Below the pieces are notes generated by a model, which saw nothing but the letters and a program-made list of their open reading frames with translations, was not told the DNA's origin and did not search any database. This document shows, one piece after another, positions 55,105 through 64,000 of a stretch of 64,000 nt of DNA (position 1 is the first letter of the stretch; each line of letters starts with the position of its first letter). The DNA is from Elephas maximus indicus (Eukaryota; Chordata; Mammalia; Proboscidea; Elephantidae), in NCBI RefSeq assembly GCF_024166365.1, contig NC_064834.1, positions 61,298,001-61,362,000 on the forward strand, written 5' to 3'. Both the position numbers and the translations under genes were made by a program.

Positions 55105-55437
55105 TTATTGTTAGCTGCTGTCAAGTCAGCCCCCCACTCATGAGGACCCCAAGCACAATGGAATGAAATGCTGCCCAGCCCTGTGCCATTCCCATCACTG
55201 GTTGCATTTCAGACCATTGTGATCCACAGGGTTTTTGTCGGCTGATTTTCAGAAGTAGATCGCCAGGCCTATCTTCCTAGTCCATTTTAGTCTGGAAGTT
55301 CCACTAACACCTGTTCAGAATCATAGCAACACACAAGCCTCCACCGACAGATGGTGGTGACTGCACACAGGAGGTGCTTTGGCCAGGAATCAACTACATG
55401 GAAGGCAAGAATTCTACCACCCAACCACCAATGCCCT
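55105..55437 (-). mobile_element. AfroSINE-related long SINE
   Basis: A second copy of the family at 16036: 'gcacaatggaatgaaatgctgcccagccctg', 'agaagtagatcgccaggcc' and 'acatggaaggcaagaattctaccaccc'. It preserves the head better than the first copy. Confidence 0.78.
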
Positions 55438-55462
55438 CTGCCTGTCCTCTTCCCCCGCTGCG

Positions 55463-55655
55463 GTCAAGTCTATTCTGACCATGGCAACCCTAGGTGCTTC
55501 AGAGTAAAACTGCACTCCACAGGGATTCCTTGGCTATAATCTCACAGAAGCAGATTGCTACGCCATTCTTCTGCAACACCACTGGGTGATTTGAACCTCC
55601 CAACTTTTTGGTTTGTAACAGAGAGCAAACTGTTTGACCTAGCCAGGGATCTTCC
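55463..55655 (-). mobile_element. AfroSINE, diverged
   Basis: 'gtcaagtctattctgaccatggcaaccc', 'acagaagcagattgctacgcc' and 'gggtgatttgaacctcccaac' mark an older AfroSINE, abutting the RTE copy that follows. Confidence 0.75.
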
Positions 55656-55660
55656 TGCCT

Positions 55661-56738
55661 TTTGTTGTTGTTGTTGTTAGGTGCTGTTGAGTCAGTTCTG
55701 ACTCATAGCGACCCTATGCACAACAGAACGAAACACTGCCCAGTCCTGCGCCATCCTTACAATCGTTGTTATGCTTGAGCTCATTGTTGCAGCCACTGTG
55801 TCAATCCACCTCCTTGAGGGTCTTCCTCTTTTCCGCTGACCCTGTACTCTGCCAAGCATGATGTCCTTCTCCAGGGACTGATCTCTCCTGACAACATATC
55901 CAAAGTATGTAAGATGCAGTCTCACCATCCTTGCTTCTAAGGAGCATTCTGGTTGTACTTCTTCAAAGACAGATTTGTTCTTTCTTTTGGCAGTCCATGG
56001 TTTATTCAATATTCTTCGCCAACACCACAATTCAAAGGCATCAACTCTTCTTTGGTCTTCCTTATTCATTGTCCAGCTTTCACATGCATATGATGCAATT
56101 GAAAATACCATGTTTTGGGTCAGGCGCACCTTAGTCTTCAGGGTGACATCTTTGCTCTTCAACACTTTGAAGAGGTCCTTTGCAGCAGATTTGCCCAATG
56201 CTATTTTTTTTTATGCCTCTTTTGATTTCTTGACTGCTGCTTCCATGGCTGTTGATTGTGGATCCAAGTGAAATGAAATCCTTGACAACTTCAATCTTTT
56301 CTCTGTTTATCATGATGTTGCTCATTGGTCCAGTTGTGAGGATTTTTGTTTTCTTTATGTTGAGGTGTAATCCATACTGAAGGCTGTGGTCTTTGATATT
56401 CATTGGTAAGTGCTTCAGGTCCTCTTCACTTTCAGCAAGCAAGGTTGTGTCATCTACATAACGCAGGTTGTTAATGAGTCTTCCTCCTATCTTGATGCCC
56501 CCTTCTTCTTCATATAGTCCAGCTTCTCATATTATTTGTTCAGCATACAGATTGAATAGGTATGGTGAAAGAATACAACCCTGATGCACACCTTTCCTGA
56601 CTTTAAACAAATCAGTATCCCCTTGTTCTGTCCGAACAACTGCCTCTTGATCTATGTAAAGGTTCCTCATGAGCACGATTAAGTTTTCTGGAATTCCCAT
56701 TCTTCGCAGTGTTTTAGGTTGTTTAAGTGTTATAAGCA
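55661..56738 (-). pseudogene. RTE LINE 3' half, broken
   Basis: Antisense copy of the RT domain and C-terminal region. The frames at 56527-56739 and 55692-56198 (minus) can be read as pieces of one RT protein, separated by stops and shifts (for example the A/T-run near 56205). The YADDT region (about 56445) reads YVDDTTLLAESEED, with YVDD in place of YADD. The tail '(gttgtt)n' is at 55663. Confidence 0.88.
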
Positions 56739-56744
56739 CGGACC

Positions 56745-58215
56745 CATCTCTCCAGTGAGAATGCAGTCTTCTTGAGGGAGGGACCAGTCCCTTTATAATT
56801 CTCTCTCCATTGGATTTGCTTTGTACACCTGACCAGAAACATATTAAGTAGCTTTACAGACCAACTATTTTCTTGTATGAAATGAAGAATGAAAGACAGA
56901 ATGAGAAGATGCTAGACAACCAGAGTTTTCCACCCAAATTTACACAGCAAGGAGACAAAGGAATTCAGCTGTGGCCGAAAGTGTTTAGAGGCAACAAACA
57001 AAGAATAAGTTCAGTTTGCTAGAGGAATTAGACGTTGGAATGAACTCCAACTGACTTTAGGGTTTAAGAGTAAACCTCTCTGGCATCAGTGTGGCCTGGG
57101 CCAGGGAGTTCTGGAATCCCTCTGATCTCTCAATCCTCAAGAGAGGGAGAGTCCTGGGCCATGGGACCGTGGTACAATTAGAGGCTAGGTCCAGATAACC
57201 CATAACCCCCTCTCTCCAGGCTTCCTTCCTCGGCTTTCTTTAACCTATGAGGAAATGGAGCATCTCAGTTTACCCATGTGAGATGCAGGACGATGGAGGA
57301 TCACCTGTCCCCTGCCCTTCCCTCCTGCCCTTTAGTGGCATTCAATACTGATGCTCAGCTTCTGATATTTTGAAGCCAGGATGTCGGGGCAGTTCAGAGG
57401 TTGAGAGAGGGACACGTGAGTGTCATGAGCAGGTGTTTGGGATGAAAGTCAATACTGTAAACACATATTCATCAGGACACTCCTGCCATGTCTTTCATCT
57501 GGAAGAATCTCAAAGCCCTGGATAAATGGTAATTAATTTTCACAACAGCTTCCACGGGAGGATACAGTGTTGCCTGCCAAAGGCCAGAGGGGCATTTTCC
57601 TAGAATCCCTCCCCAGCCCTTCCTGCTCCTTCCCAGCCACTGCTGGCCCCAAGGTGACAGTGCCAGGCAGATAGAACTCCTAGGTCATCTACTCGCTACC
57701 AGCTCTTCTTTGCCTACAAGGCTCCAGGGACCTATGGAGGCTCCTCACTAGCTTCCTACCCCCACCCCTCACCCTGCTCTCCCAGAGGATGACTAAGAGT
57801 GAACCAGGGCAGGAGTGGGAGCATTTCCTGCCTACACCGACAGGCTGGGGCCAAACAACTAGTTAGTTGACTCAGCAAAAACCACATAGCTCCAAAAATA
57901 CAACTGCCTCTGCCTGGTTCCACACCATGCTCTCTTCACCCTTTGGACACTGTCAACTTCTCCTCCTCCGCCACCCCTCTCCCCCCAGGGGAGGTACTCG
58001 AAGGAATTTTCATCTTTAATTTTGCTTATCTCTATGCTCATTATAGTAAACTTGGAAAATATAGGAAGCTACAAAGAATTATTTTAACAATTCCATAATC
58101 CCACCACTGCCAAATAGCTACTCTTGGAATCTTGTTGTATTTCCTTCCTATTTTTTGTTTTTATTCTAAAATTAATACATACTCATGTAAAAAAAAAAGC
58201 ATATATATAATATGA
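56745..58215. other. intergenic, no gene recognised
   Basis: Largely unique-looking. The text at 57440-57580 is free of recognisable repeats and not low in complexity, so it is a candidate for comparative work. A T-rich L1-like scrap may lie at 58080-58190. Confidence 0.45.
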
Positions 58216-58219
58216 GCCC

Positions 58220-58250
58220 GTGTGTGTGTGTGTATATATACAATATATAC
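58220..58250 (+). repeat. (GT)n/(TA)n microsatellite
   Basis: Alternating GT then TA steps directly upstream of an AfroSINE. A further (TG)n tract at 58491-58511 follows that SINE's 3' end. Confidence 0.85.
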
Positions 58251-58274
58251 ATAATATGAGCACTGGGTTTTTAC

Positions 58275-58488
58275 TGGCCTTGTGGCACAATGGTTAAGCA
58301 CTCACCTGCTAACAGAAAGGTTGGTCATTCTGAAACCACCCAGTAGCTCCATAGGAGAAAGACCTGGTGACCTGTTCCTGTAGAGATTTCAGCCTAGAAA
58401 ACCCTATGGGGCAGTTCTATTCTGTCATATGGGGTTGCTATGAATAGAAATCAACTCAATGGCACCTAACAACAGCAACAACAACAAA
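58275..58488 (+). mobile_element. AfroSINE with RTE-like tail
   Basis: 'ccttgtggcacaatggttaagcactc' is the head and the 3' end reads 'ggcacctaacaacagcaacaacaac', the RTE tail. It lies between two dinucleotide tracts (58220-58250, 58491-58511), probably a microsatellite that served as, or grew at, the target. Confidence 0.88.
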
Positions 58489-58539
58489 TATGTGTGTGTG
58501 TGTGTGTGTGTATTCAAATAAAACAGAAGGTTTTAAAGT

Positions 58540-58850
58540 GAAAAGTCAAAGCCCACTCCCAGCATTCTACTCCCACCCGGGAGAAAACCACTGTTAAGAG
58601 TTTCTTGTGTAGTCTTCCAAAAGTAGCCTATTGCATGTACAAACATGCATATAACATGCACATTTTACATGAGTGAGGTCATACTGTGTGAATAACTTAG
58701 CCTTTTTTTCACTCGACGTGAATACATGAGCATTTTCCTATGTCATTACAAATTACTGGTTAAACAACATTTTTATTGACTGTCTAACAGTTTATCTAAT
58801 TGATATGCCATAGTTTACTTAACCTTCTCCCTGTTGTTGGACATTTAGCT
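58540..58850 (-). mobile_element. old L1 (L1M-like) fragment, antisense
   Basis: 'cagcattctactcccacccgggagaaaaccactgttaag', 'ttttcactcgacgtgaatacatgagcattttcc' and 'gttgttggacatttagct' follow the antisense L1M order. Confidence 0.65.
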
Positions 58851-58859
58851 CAAGTGAGG

Positions 58860-60425
58860 GTCAAGGAGGGGCACAAAGGTGGAAGCGAAGGCAGTCAGAA
58901 TGAAGTTTTGGGAGAAGGAAGCAAGTAGAATATGCCAATCCCTCAGCGAGAGAGTTAGGCACTATCCCTATATTGCAAACAAAGAAACTGACGTTAAGAG
59001 AGGTTAAGGAGTAATTTGCTAGTATATAAGACAACCAGGGTTTGAGTAAGGCTTGTCAGCTCCAAAGCCTGTGGTTGTTCTGTTTTGCCAAGGTACCTTG
59101 GAAAAGTCCCAGGGCTTATGGTTCACATGGGGATGGGTAGAGCCCTTCATTCATTCACTCTCTCATTCATTCCAATGGTGTGTATATGCCAGGTTTAGGG
59201 CTACGAGGGTGCAAAAGACCCAGTCCTTGTCTTCTAGAAATTCACAGTTGCATGGGAGTATAAACAAGCAATCACAACCTGGAGTGGGAGAGGAAAGAGC
59301 AAGGTGCCATGGGAATGCAGAAGAGGGGGTCCTCTCCCACCCCAAACGTCAAGGGAGGGATCCTGTGCTGAGTCAGTTCCCCGGCACTAGCCAGGAAATG
59401 CCAGCAAGGCCTCCCCAGATCTGTGGCCCAGTCCCTGGGAGTCCCTGGGAGGCCTGAGTTAGCTCCTCCCTGGCCTGGATTAGGCCTCTAGCTTCCTGCC
59501 CTTCATGAAATGGCTTCCCAGGCTCCCACAGCACTAGGGTGGGTGGTGGGCTGCCAGTTTCCGAGAAGATTCTCCGGTAAACATTTATGGTTTGTTTTCT
59601 AGAAGTTCAGGAAATATGTATCACACTTTTGGAAAAGAGTGGGCAGCACAACAGCATTGGTTAAGTCTTAGGCTCCGGATGGACAGGTCTGGATTGGAGT
59701 CCTGCTTCCACCATTTTCTCTGGGAGTGGTGGGAAATCACCGAGATCAGTCAGGGCTCTTGGTAACAAACCACAAAAATGGACCCTAACCAGCTTAAACA
59801 AAAAAGAGAATCCACTGCAGCAGAATCAGCACGGGCGGAAAGGACAGTCTGGGGTAAAGGAAGGAAGTACGGCAGGCAGTCCTTGGGGCCCAGAGCACCA
59901 GGAGGTGTAAGACCGTTATCTGGCCCGGAGGAGTCTAGTCCGGACTCTGATGCCAACTGCAGCCCAATATCACAGCAAATGGAGTTCTAACCCTCCAGCA
60001 CTCAGGGATCCTGGAGCCCAGGCCCCAGCCCTGCATGGCTGAGCCTCAGTCATAAAGCCACACTCATGGCCAGGAAGCTGGAGAGGGGAGGATTGCCCCT
60101 GCCCCAGACCTGGGTGGTGGAAGGTGTGGTGCTTCCTCCCTCGGGCCAACATATGAGGGGAAGCCCTGCACACTTGACAGGGGCTTTAGATCCTGGACAA
60201 TCAAAAACTCACTATCCAAGGCCTGCCCTACGTCTCTGAGCCTTTGTTTCCCCATCTCGAAAATAGACATAGTGAGAGACAATAGAAACACCTCACAGGA
60301 TGGCTATGAGAATTTTTTTTTTTTTAAGTAAAATACTTAACACAGTGCCAGACACCTAGTAAATTCCCCAGTGTTAATTATTATTATTGGTGTTGTTGTA
60401 ATTACTATTACTATTCACTTCCTCT
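58860..60425. other. intergenic with MIR-like pieces
   Basis: 58965-59080 (antisense) and 60230-60375 (sense: 'cctttgtttccccatctcg', 'aacacagtgccagacacctag') resemble MIR. The 134-codon frame at 59053-59457 spans MIR and another old repeat-like stretch ('cattcattcactctctcattcattcc') and is not called. Confidence 0.45.
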
Positions 60426-60429
60426 TTTA

Positions 60430-60870
60430 AAATAAAATACTGAAAAATTTCACTATCAAAATAATATGTGCAATAGAGAGGTTGAGAAATACAGAAAAGC
60501 TGAAAGAAAAAAAACAAAACAAAACAACGCCTACCACTCACAGAAAACTGCTGTTAACATTTTGGTGTATTTCCTGTCCATCTTTTTACTATGTATAGGT
60601 TTGGGTTCTTTCATTTTTTTCTTCCTTTCAAGCAGCTGTGCTCACCCTGTGTATATGGTTGTGTGTCCTTTCTTATAGCACACACATTGCGTCCTGTTAT
60701 GGAAGATCATTCTAAATGGCAGAGTATTCTGTTTAGTGGATAGGTTCATTCCTGCCTGCTTTTTCTGCTTCTGGGGGGTGGTGATTAACATATTTATAAA
60801 TTATGAACATCTTTTCAAAAAATATTTCCAATTCTGGGATGTTGCATTGGAATCCCAATCGATTCTTAAT
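60430..60870 (-). mobile_element. old L1 (L1M-like) fragment, antisense
   Basis: 'aagaaaactgctgttaacattttggtgtatttcc'-type text, then 'catctttttactatgtatagg' and 'gtcctgttatggaagatcattc', resembles the piece at 58540 and is antisense L1M. Confidence 0.55.
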
Positions 60871-61344
60871 TCAGATATCACTTTGTTCCGATAGGCTTTG
60901 AGGCAGCTTTTTTTTTTTAAATTCTCATAATTCTGATGGGAGTCAGTAAGTATGAGCCTCCCAGATGCATATCACCTCGTGGTGTTTGGAGGGCACATTT
61001 TCACTGCCACCAAAGGCAAGAGAGTCCTACAGTTCCACTGTCACCTGGACACCACTGGTCAGCCCACTGCTTTCTCACATTCCCAACCTGCTCAACCACT
61101 GATTAAACTGGACTGGTTTATCCTGCTGCCAAATTATCTGGCATTAGTGTACTGGAAAGTGCCCCAGCTCTGCTTCCTGCCAGTGTGGGACTTGGGGCAA
61201 CGCTCTCCTACCTCTCAACCTCTCCTGGAAAATGAAGAGAATTGTGTCTATTTTAAAGGATTAAAGAGGGACGATTAAACGCCAACTAGACTGTTTTCCT
61301 TCCCTGTGAGTTTCATATTCTCCTTTTCTGCCCCCTTACACTTG

Positions 61345-61372
61345 ACGCGCGCGCGCGCGCACACACACGTGC
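61345..61372. repeat. (CG)n(CA)n alternating run
   Basis: 28 bases of unbroken purine/pyrimidine alternation, with an uninterrupted CG core (61346-61360) followed by CA steps. Such runs favour Z-DNA. CpG runs of this purity are rare in methylated mammalian DNA. Confidence 0.85.
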
Positions 61373-61379
61373 CCGAGGC

Positions 61380-61740
61380 TGGGTTCCAGGAAGTGGCTGG
61401 TGCCAAAGGCTGGCTCAGAGCAGCTGGGGTATCACGTGACCCAGCTCACCACCGGGGTGACTAAAATGCCAGTGATGTTGATCATGTGGACTTCCTGGGC
61501 AGGGCTGGCACCCGCCGGTGGTGGAGCTTCGGAAGCAACAATAATTAATATTTTGTTGAATGTGATTCCGATCGCCCAGCCAAGGCGCGGGGCGGGGGGT
61601 GGGGGGTCCCACCCTAAGCTGGGAGCCCGGTGAGAACTGCCCCGGCAGCATTCCGGGCAGCGATTGTGCAATGGGCACCCGGGCCCAGTGTAGCTGGGAT
61701 ATGGGGCGGGGCGGGCAGTGGATGTGCCAGAGGGGCGGAG
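61380..61740. promoter_or_regulatory. GC-rich candidate regulatory island
   Basis: A compact GC- and CpG-enriched block in otherwise AT-balanced intergenic DNA. It has TCACGTGA (61432-61439, an E/M-box), GC-box-like G runs (61589-61606, also able to form a G-quadruplex) and a GGGGCGGGGCGGGC stretch near 61704-61717. An AT-rich core 'caataattaatattttgttg' (61538-61557) sits in the middle. It has no repeat and no convincing exon. Confidence 0.4.
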
Positions 61741-63840
61741 CCCTAACCTACTACCATCCAGTCTCCAGGACTGGGCAAAGAGAAATGAGTTCTTTCTTTC
61801 CCCTTCTACTCACCTTCCGGCCCCCCTTCCAAAGCATCATTAGAACTTGGAAGATGGAGGGGGCTCACAGGCTTTCTTCCCCAACTCACTCATTTCAGGG
61901 AGGAGGAAACTGAAGCCCAAGGAGAAGTGAATCGCTCTACCCCAAGCTTCTATAAGAAATGGCCAAGGTAGGAGAGCAGCTAGAGCTTTTGAAAGCACTG
62001 TCCATGACATTGTTTAGTGAATGTGATTTCAGTGACCCAGAAAGGCTCTCACCCCCCAAATCACACCTCCCCTCTGTTCCACCATTAGGCTTTTACTGGA
62101 CAGCTTTGATGCCAATTTAAAGTTAAGCTTCCCTGGGCAGGGATCACTTTCCACTTCAGTGTGATGGCACTTCTGGTCTTGATGGAGAGAGGGAAGGAGA
62201 AAACATGCAGCCTAGCCTCAAGGCGTCAGGAGTCTTCGTAATGCCTCCAAGTATGGCATTTCTCAGTCTTCAAGGCACTTGCGTGGTCATCTCCAGTCCC
62301 CTAGAAACAACGCTTTGAGGAGGGAGTATCACTGTCATTGCCATTCTGCAGAGCAGGAAATGGAGGCTTGGGGAGGTTAAGTAATTTGCCCAAGGACATG
62401 CAATCTGTAAAAAATGCCCCGAAATAGGGTTGAAATCACAGTCCAGTACACGGGTGTGGCGTTAGTATTTTCGTCAATTTGTATATGGGAAGTATGAAAG
62501 CAAGTCCTGGGGTTCCGGTTTGAGAGAACTTGGAGTGATGCAACGTAGAATGCTTGCTTTCTTTCATTTAAGCCTCTCAACAGCCCTAGGCAAATATCGC
62601 CCCATTTTACAGATGAAAAAACCTAAGGCTCAGAGATTTACTAAATTCAATCAACTGAGTACTTCCAGGGTGGGGAACTGAGTCATGCCCATCTTTCTGT
62701 GTTTGATTCATTACTTTACCACAAATGTTTGAGTGTTTGCAGAAAGAATTGGCAAGATCATCTAACACAGCCTGTGCAATTTACAGATGGCTAAACTGAG
62801 GTCCAGAGCAGTTAAGGGATATGTCCAGGTCACAGTTAGTGACAGTGTGGACCTCAGAGCTCCCAGCTCCCTGTCTAGTGTCCTTTCCACTTCATTCATT
62901 TGTTCATTCATTCATTCTATCATGCATTCATCCATTTATCCAACTATCTGAGCTGACATGCTATCAGGTACTGTGCCGGGCTCTGGGAATGCACATAAGC
63001 TTGGTAGGGACTAGGGTGAGGAGAGTGAGGTACTTGCTCAGGCACAAAATCTAAGAGGTACCAAAAACATCACTAATCAAGATAAATAATATTTTAATAC
63101 AATATGTTTTTAGAAATCAGCAAACAATGTCCCACAGGCCCGCAGCCCATTTTTGTAAATAAAGTTTTATCCTGAGATTTAGGCACCCACAGTTTATGGG
63201 GGAGGCGGGGGGGTGGGGAGAGAGACTGAAAGGGAATATTTAACTCTTTATGAATGTCCTCAGGCCCCACGCAGAAGGCATGGTTGGGAGGGGAGGCATT
63301 CGAGAAGCGGAGGGAAGCATGCATAAGCCCAGCTCTACGGCACAGCTGTGTCTGTTGGGGGAACCGCAGCAAAATCAGTTATGTAGGAGCACCAGGGTCA
63401 GAGCCCAGGGAAGGAGTGGTGAGTGACCAGGCTTCAGAGGTCAGGTGGGGCGGGGTGGTGCAGAGCCCACCAGGCTGAGAAAGTCTGATAGGGATTTTGA
63501 ACTTTACACTATAGACATGGCTGGCTGCCCTCAGGCTGATACTCATACTGGCAGGATCAGACACAAACCAGAGAGGGCAGTTCCTCCCTCAGAAACACAT
63601 TTAAAACCACAATGAACATGTTGGCTGGTTTGTTCCTAGGTGTGCCTGGGCCGTGTGCCCATATCCAGTCCTTGCCCCCCAACCTGGTACTCAGGAGGCC
63701 TCATCTGTGACTCAACCCCTCCTAAGGGCAGAAGCTGCCCGACAGCTGCTACTGCCTTGATTGAGCTCCTGAAAGCCAGGGAAAACCTTGGGAGGACAGA
63801 AGCTGCTGAGAGATCCTCTTCACTTGCTGAGAATATTCTA
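61741..63840. other. intergenic with MIR pieces
   Basis: Antisense MIR-like cores at 62300-62450 ('gaggttaagtaatttgcccaaggacatgc'), 62540-62640 ('ccccattttacagatgaaaaaac') and 62770-62880 ('gatggctaaactgaggtcc'). A (TTCA)n run lies at 62892-62936. No gene is recognised. Confidence 0.5.
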
Positions 63841-63846
63841 AGATAA

Positions 63847-64000
63847 AAACCAGTTGCCGTCAAGTCGATTCTGACTCAGAGCCACCCCATGTGTGTCAGA
63901 ATAGAATTGTGCTCCATAGAGTTTTCAATGGCTAATTTTTTTAAAGTAGATCACCAGGCCTTTCCTCCAGGTGCCTTTGGGTGGACTTAAACCTCCAGCT
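63847..64000 (-). mobile_element. AfroSINE, cut by the window edge
   Basis: It begins 'aaaaccagttgccgtcaagtcgattctgactc', belongs to the 'gtgtgtcagaatagaattgtgc' subtype of 13062 and 24372, and is cut by the end of the window before its head. Confidence 0.88.

Noticed and set aside
53766-56738. RTE frames as functional reverse-transcriptase genes
   Set aside because: Stops, frameshifts and an altered catalytic box (YAAD at about 54070) show these are dead copies, as is the longer one at 46219.
1-64000. CRISPR arrays, prokaryotic operons, phage or plasmid features
   Set aside because: The window is mammalian DNA. The direct repeats found are minisatellite or SINE-derived units without CRISPR-like regular spacers.
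1-64000. A second protein-coding gene, such as the neighbours known near DUSP5 in human
   Set aside because: No exon of another gene could be recognised on either strand. In human the nearest genes lie tens of kilobases away, so a window of this size can plausibly hold DUSP5 alone.

Overview
This is a 64 kb stretch of mammalian genomic DNA, almost certainly from an elephant or a close paenungulate relative. The assignment rests on its repeats. More than twenty copies of the tRNA-derived AfroSINE are present, together with RTE-type LINE copies ending in the matching (ACAACA)n-like tail, L1 3' ends and MaLR-like LTRs. The ancient mammalian repeats MIR, L2, MER20 and MER5 lie beneath them.

Only one protein-coding gene can be supported: DUSP5, the inducible nuclear dual-specificity phosphatase for ERK1/2. 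It lies on the + strand in four coding exons (27824-28202, 32531-32679, 36939-37158, 40293-40699). All splice sites are GT-AG. The reading frame is intact, 384 codons plus stop. The promoter sits in a CpG island (about 27180-28700) with two perfect, directly abutting CArG boxes (27561-27580), a GC box, a CRE-like site and a TTAAAA element. The 3' UTR runs from 40700 to about 41925, with AATAAA at 41904. The tandem serum-response-type boxes fit the known biology, in which ERK signalling through SRF induces the phosphatase that then switches ERK off.

Layout: 1-27 kb is intergenic and built mainly of L1, L2, MIR, AfroSINE, LTR and RTE fragments. 27-42 kb is DUSP5, whose introns carry five AfroSINEs, MIRs and an L1 fragment. 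42-64 kb is intergenic. It holds a degenerate 1.9 kb RTE copy with a YADD reverse-transcriptase core (46.2-48.1 kb), a long antisense L1 (48.1-50.3 kb), a cluster of three further RTE copies (52.5-56.7 kb, two of them forming a 1 kb inverted pair), and a GC-rich island with a Z-DNA-prone run at 61.3-61.7 kb.

No new gene system was found. The most unusual structure is a 355 bp palindrome-rich insertion at 7002-7356. It sits inside an AfroSINE, is flanked by a 10 bp direct repeat, and was not matched to a known family. Other points of interest are the abutting CArG boxes, the GU-repeat 3' splice site of intron 1, several dated nested insertions, and a local duplication that captured an RTE insertion junction.
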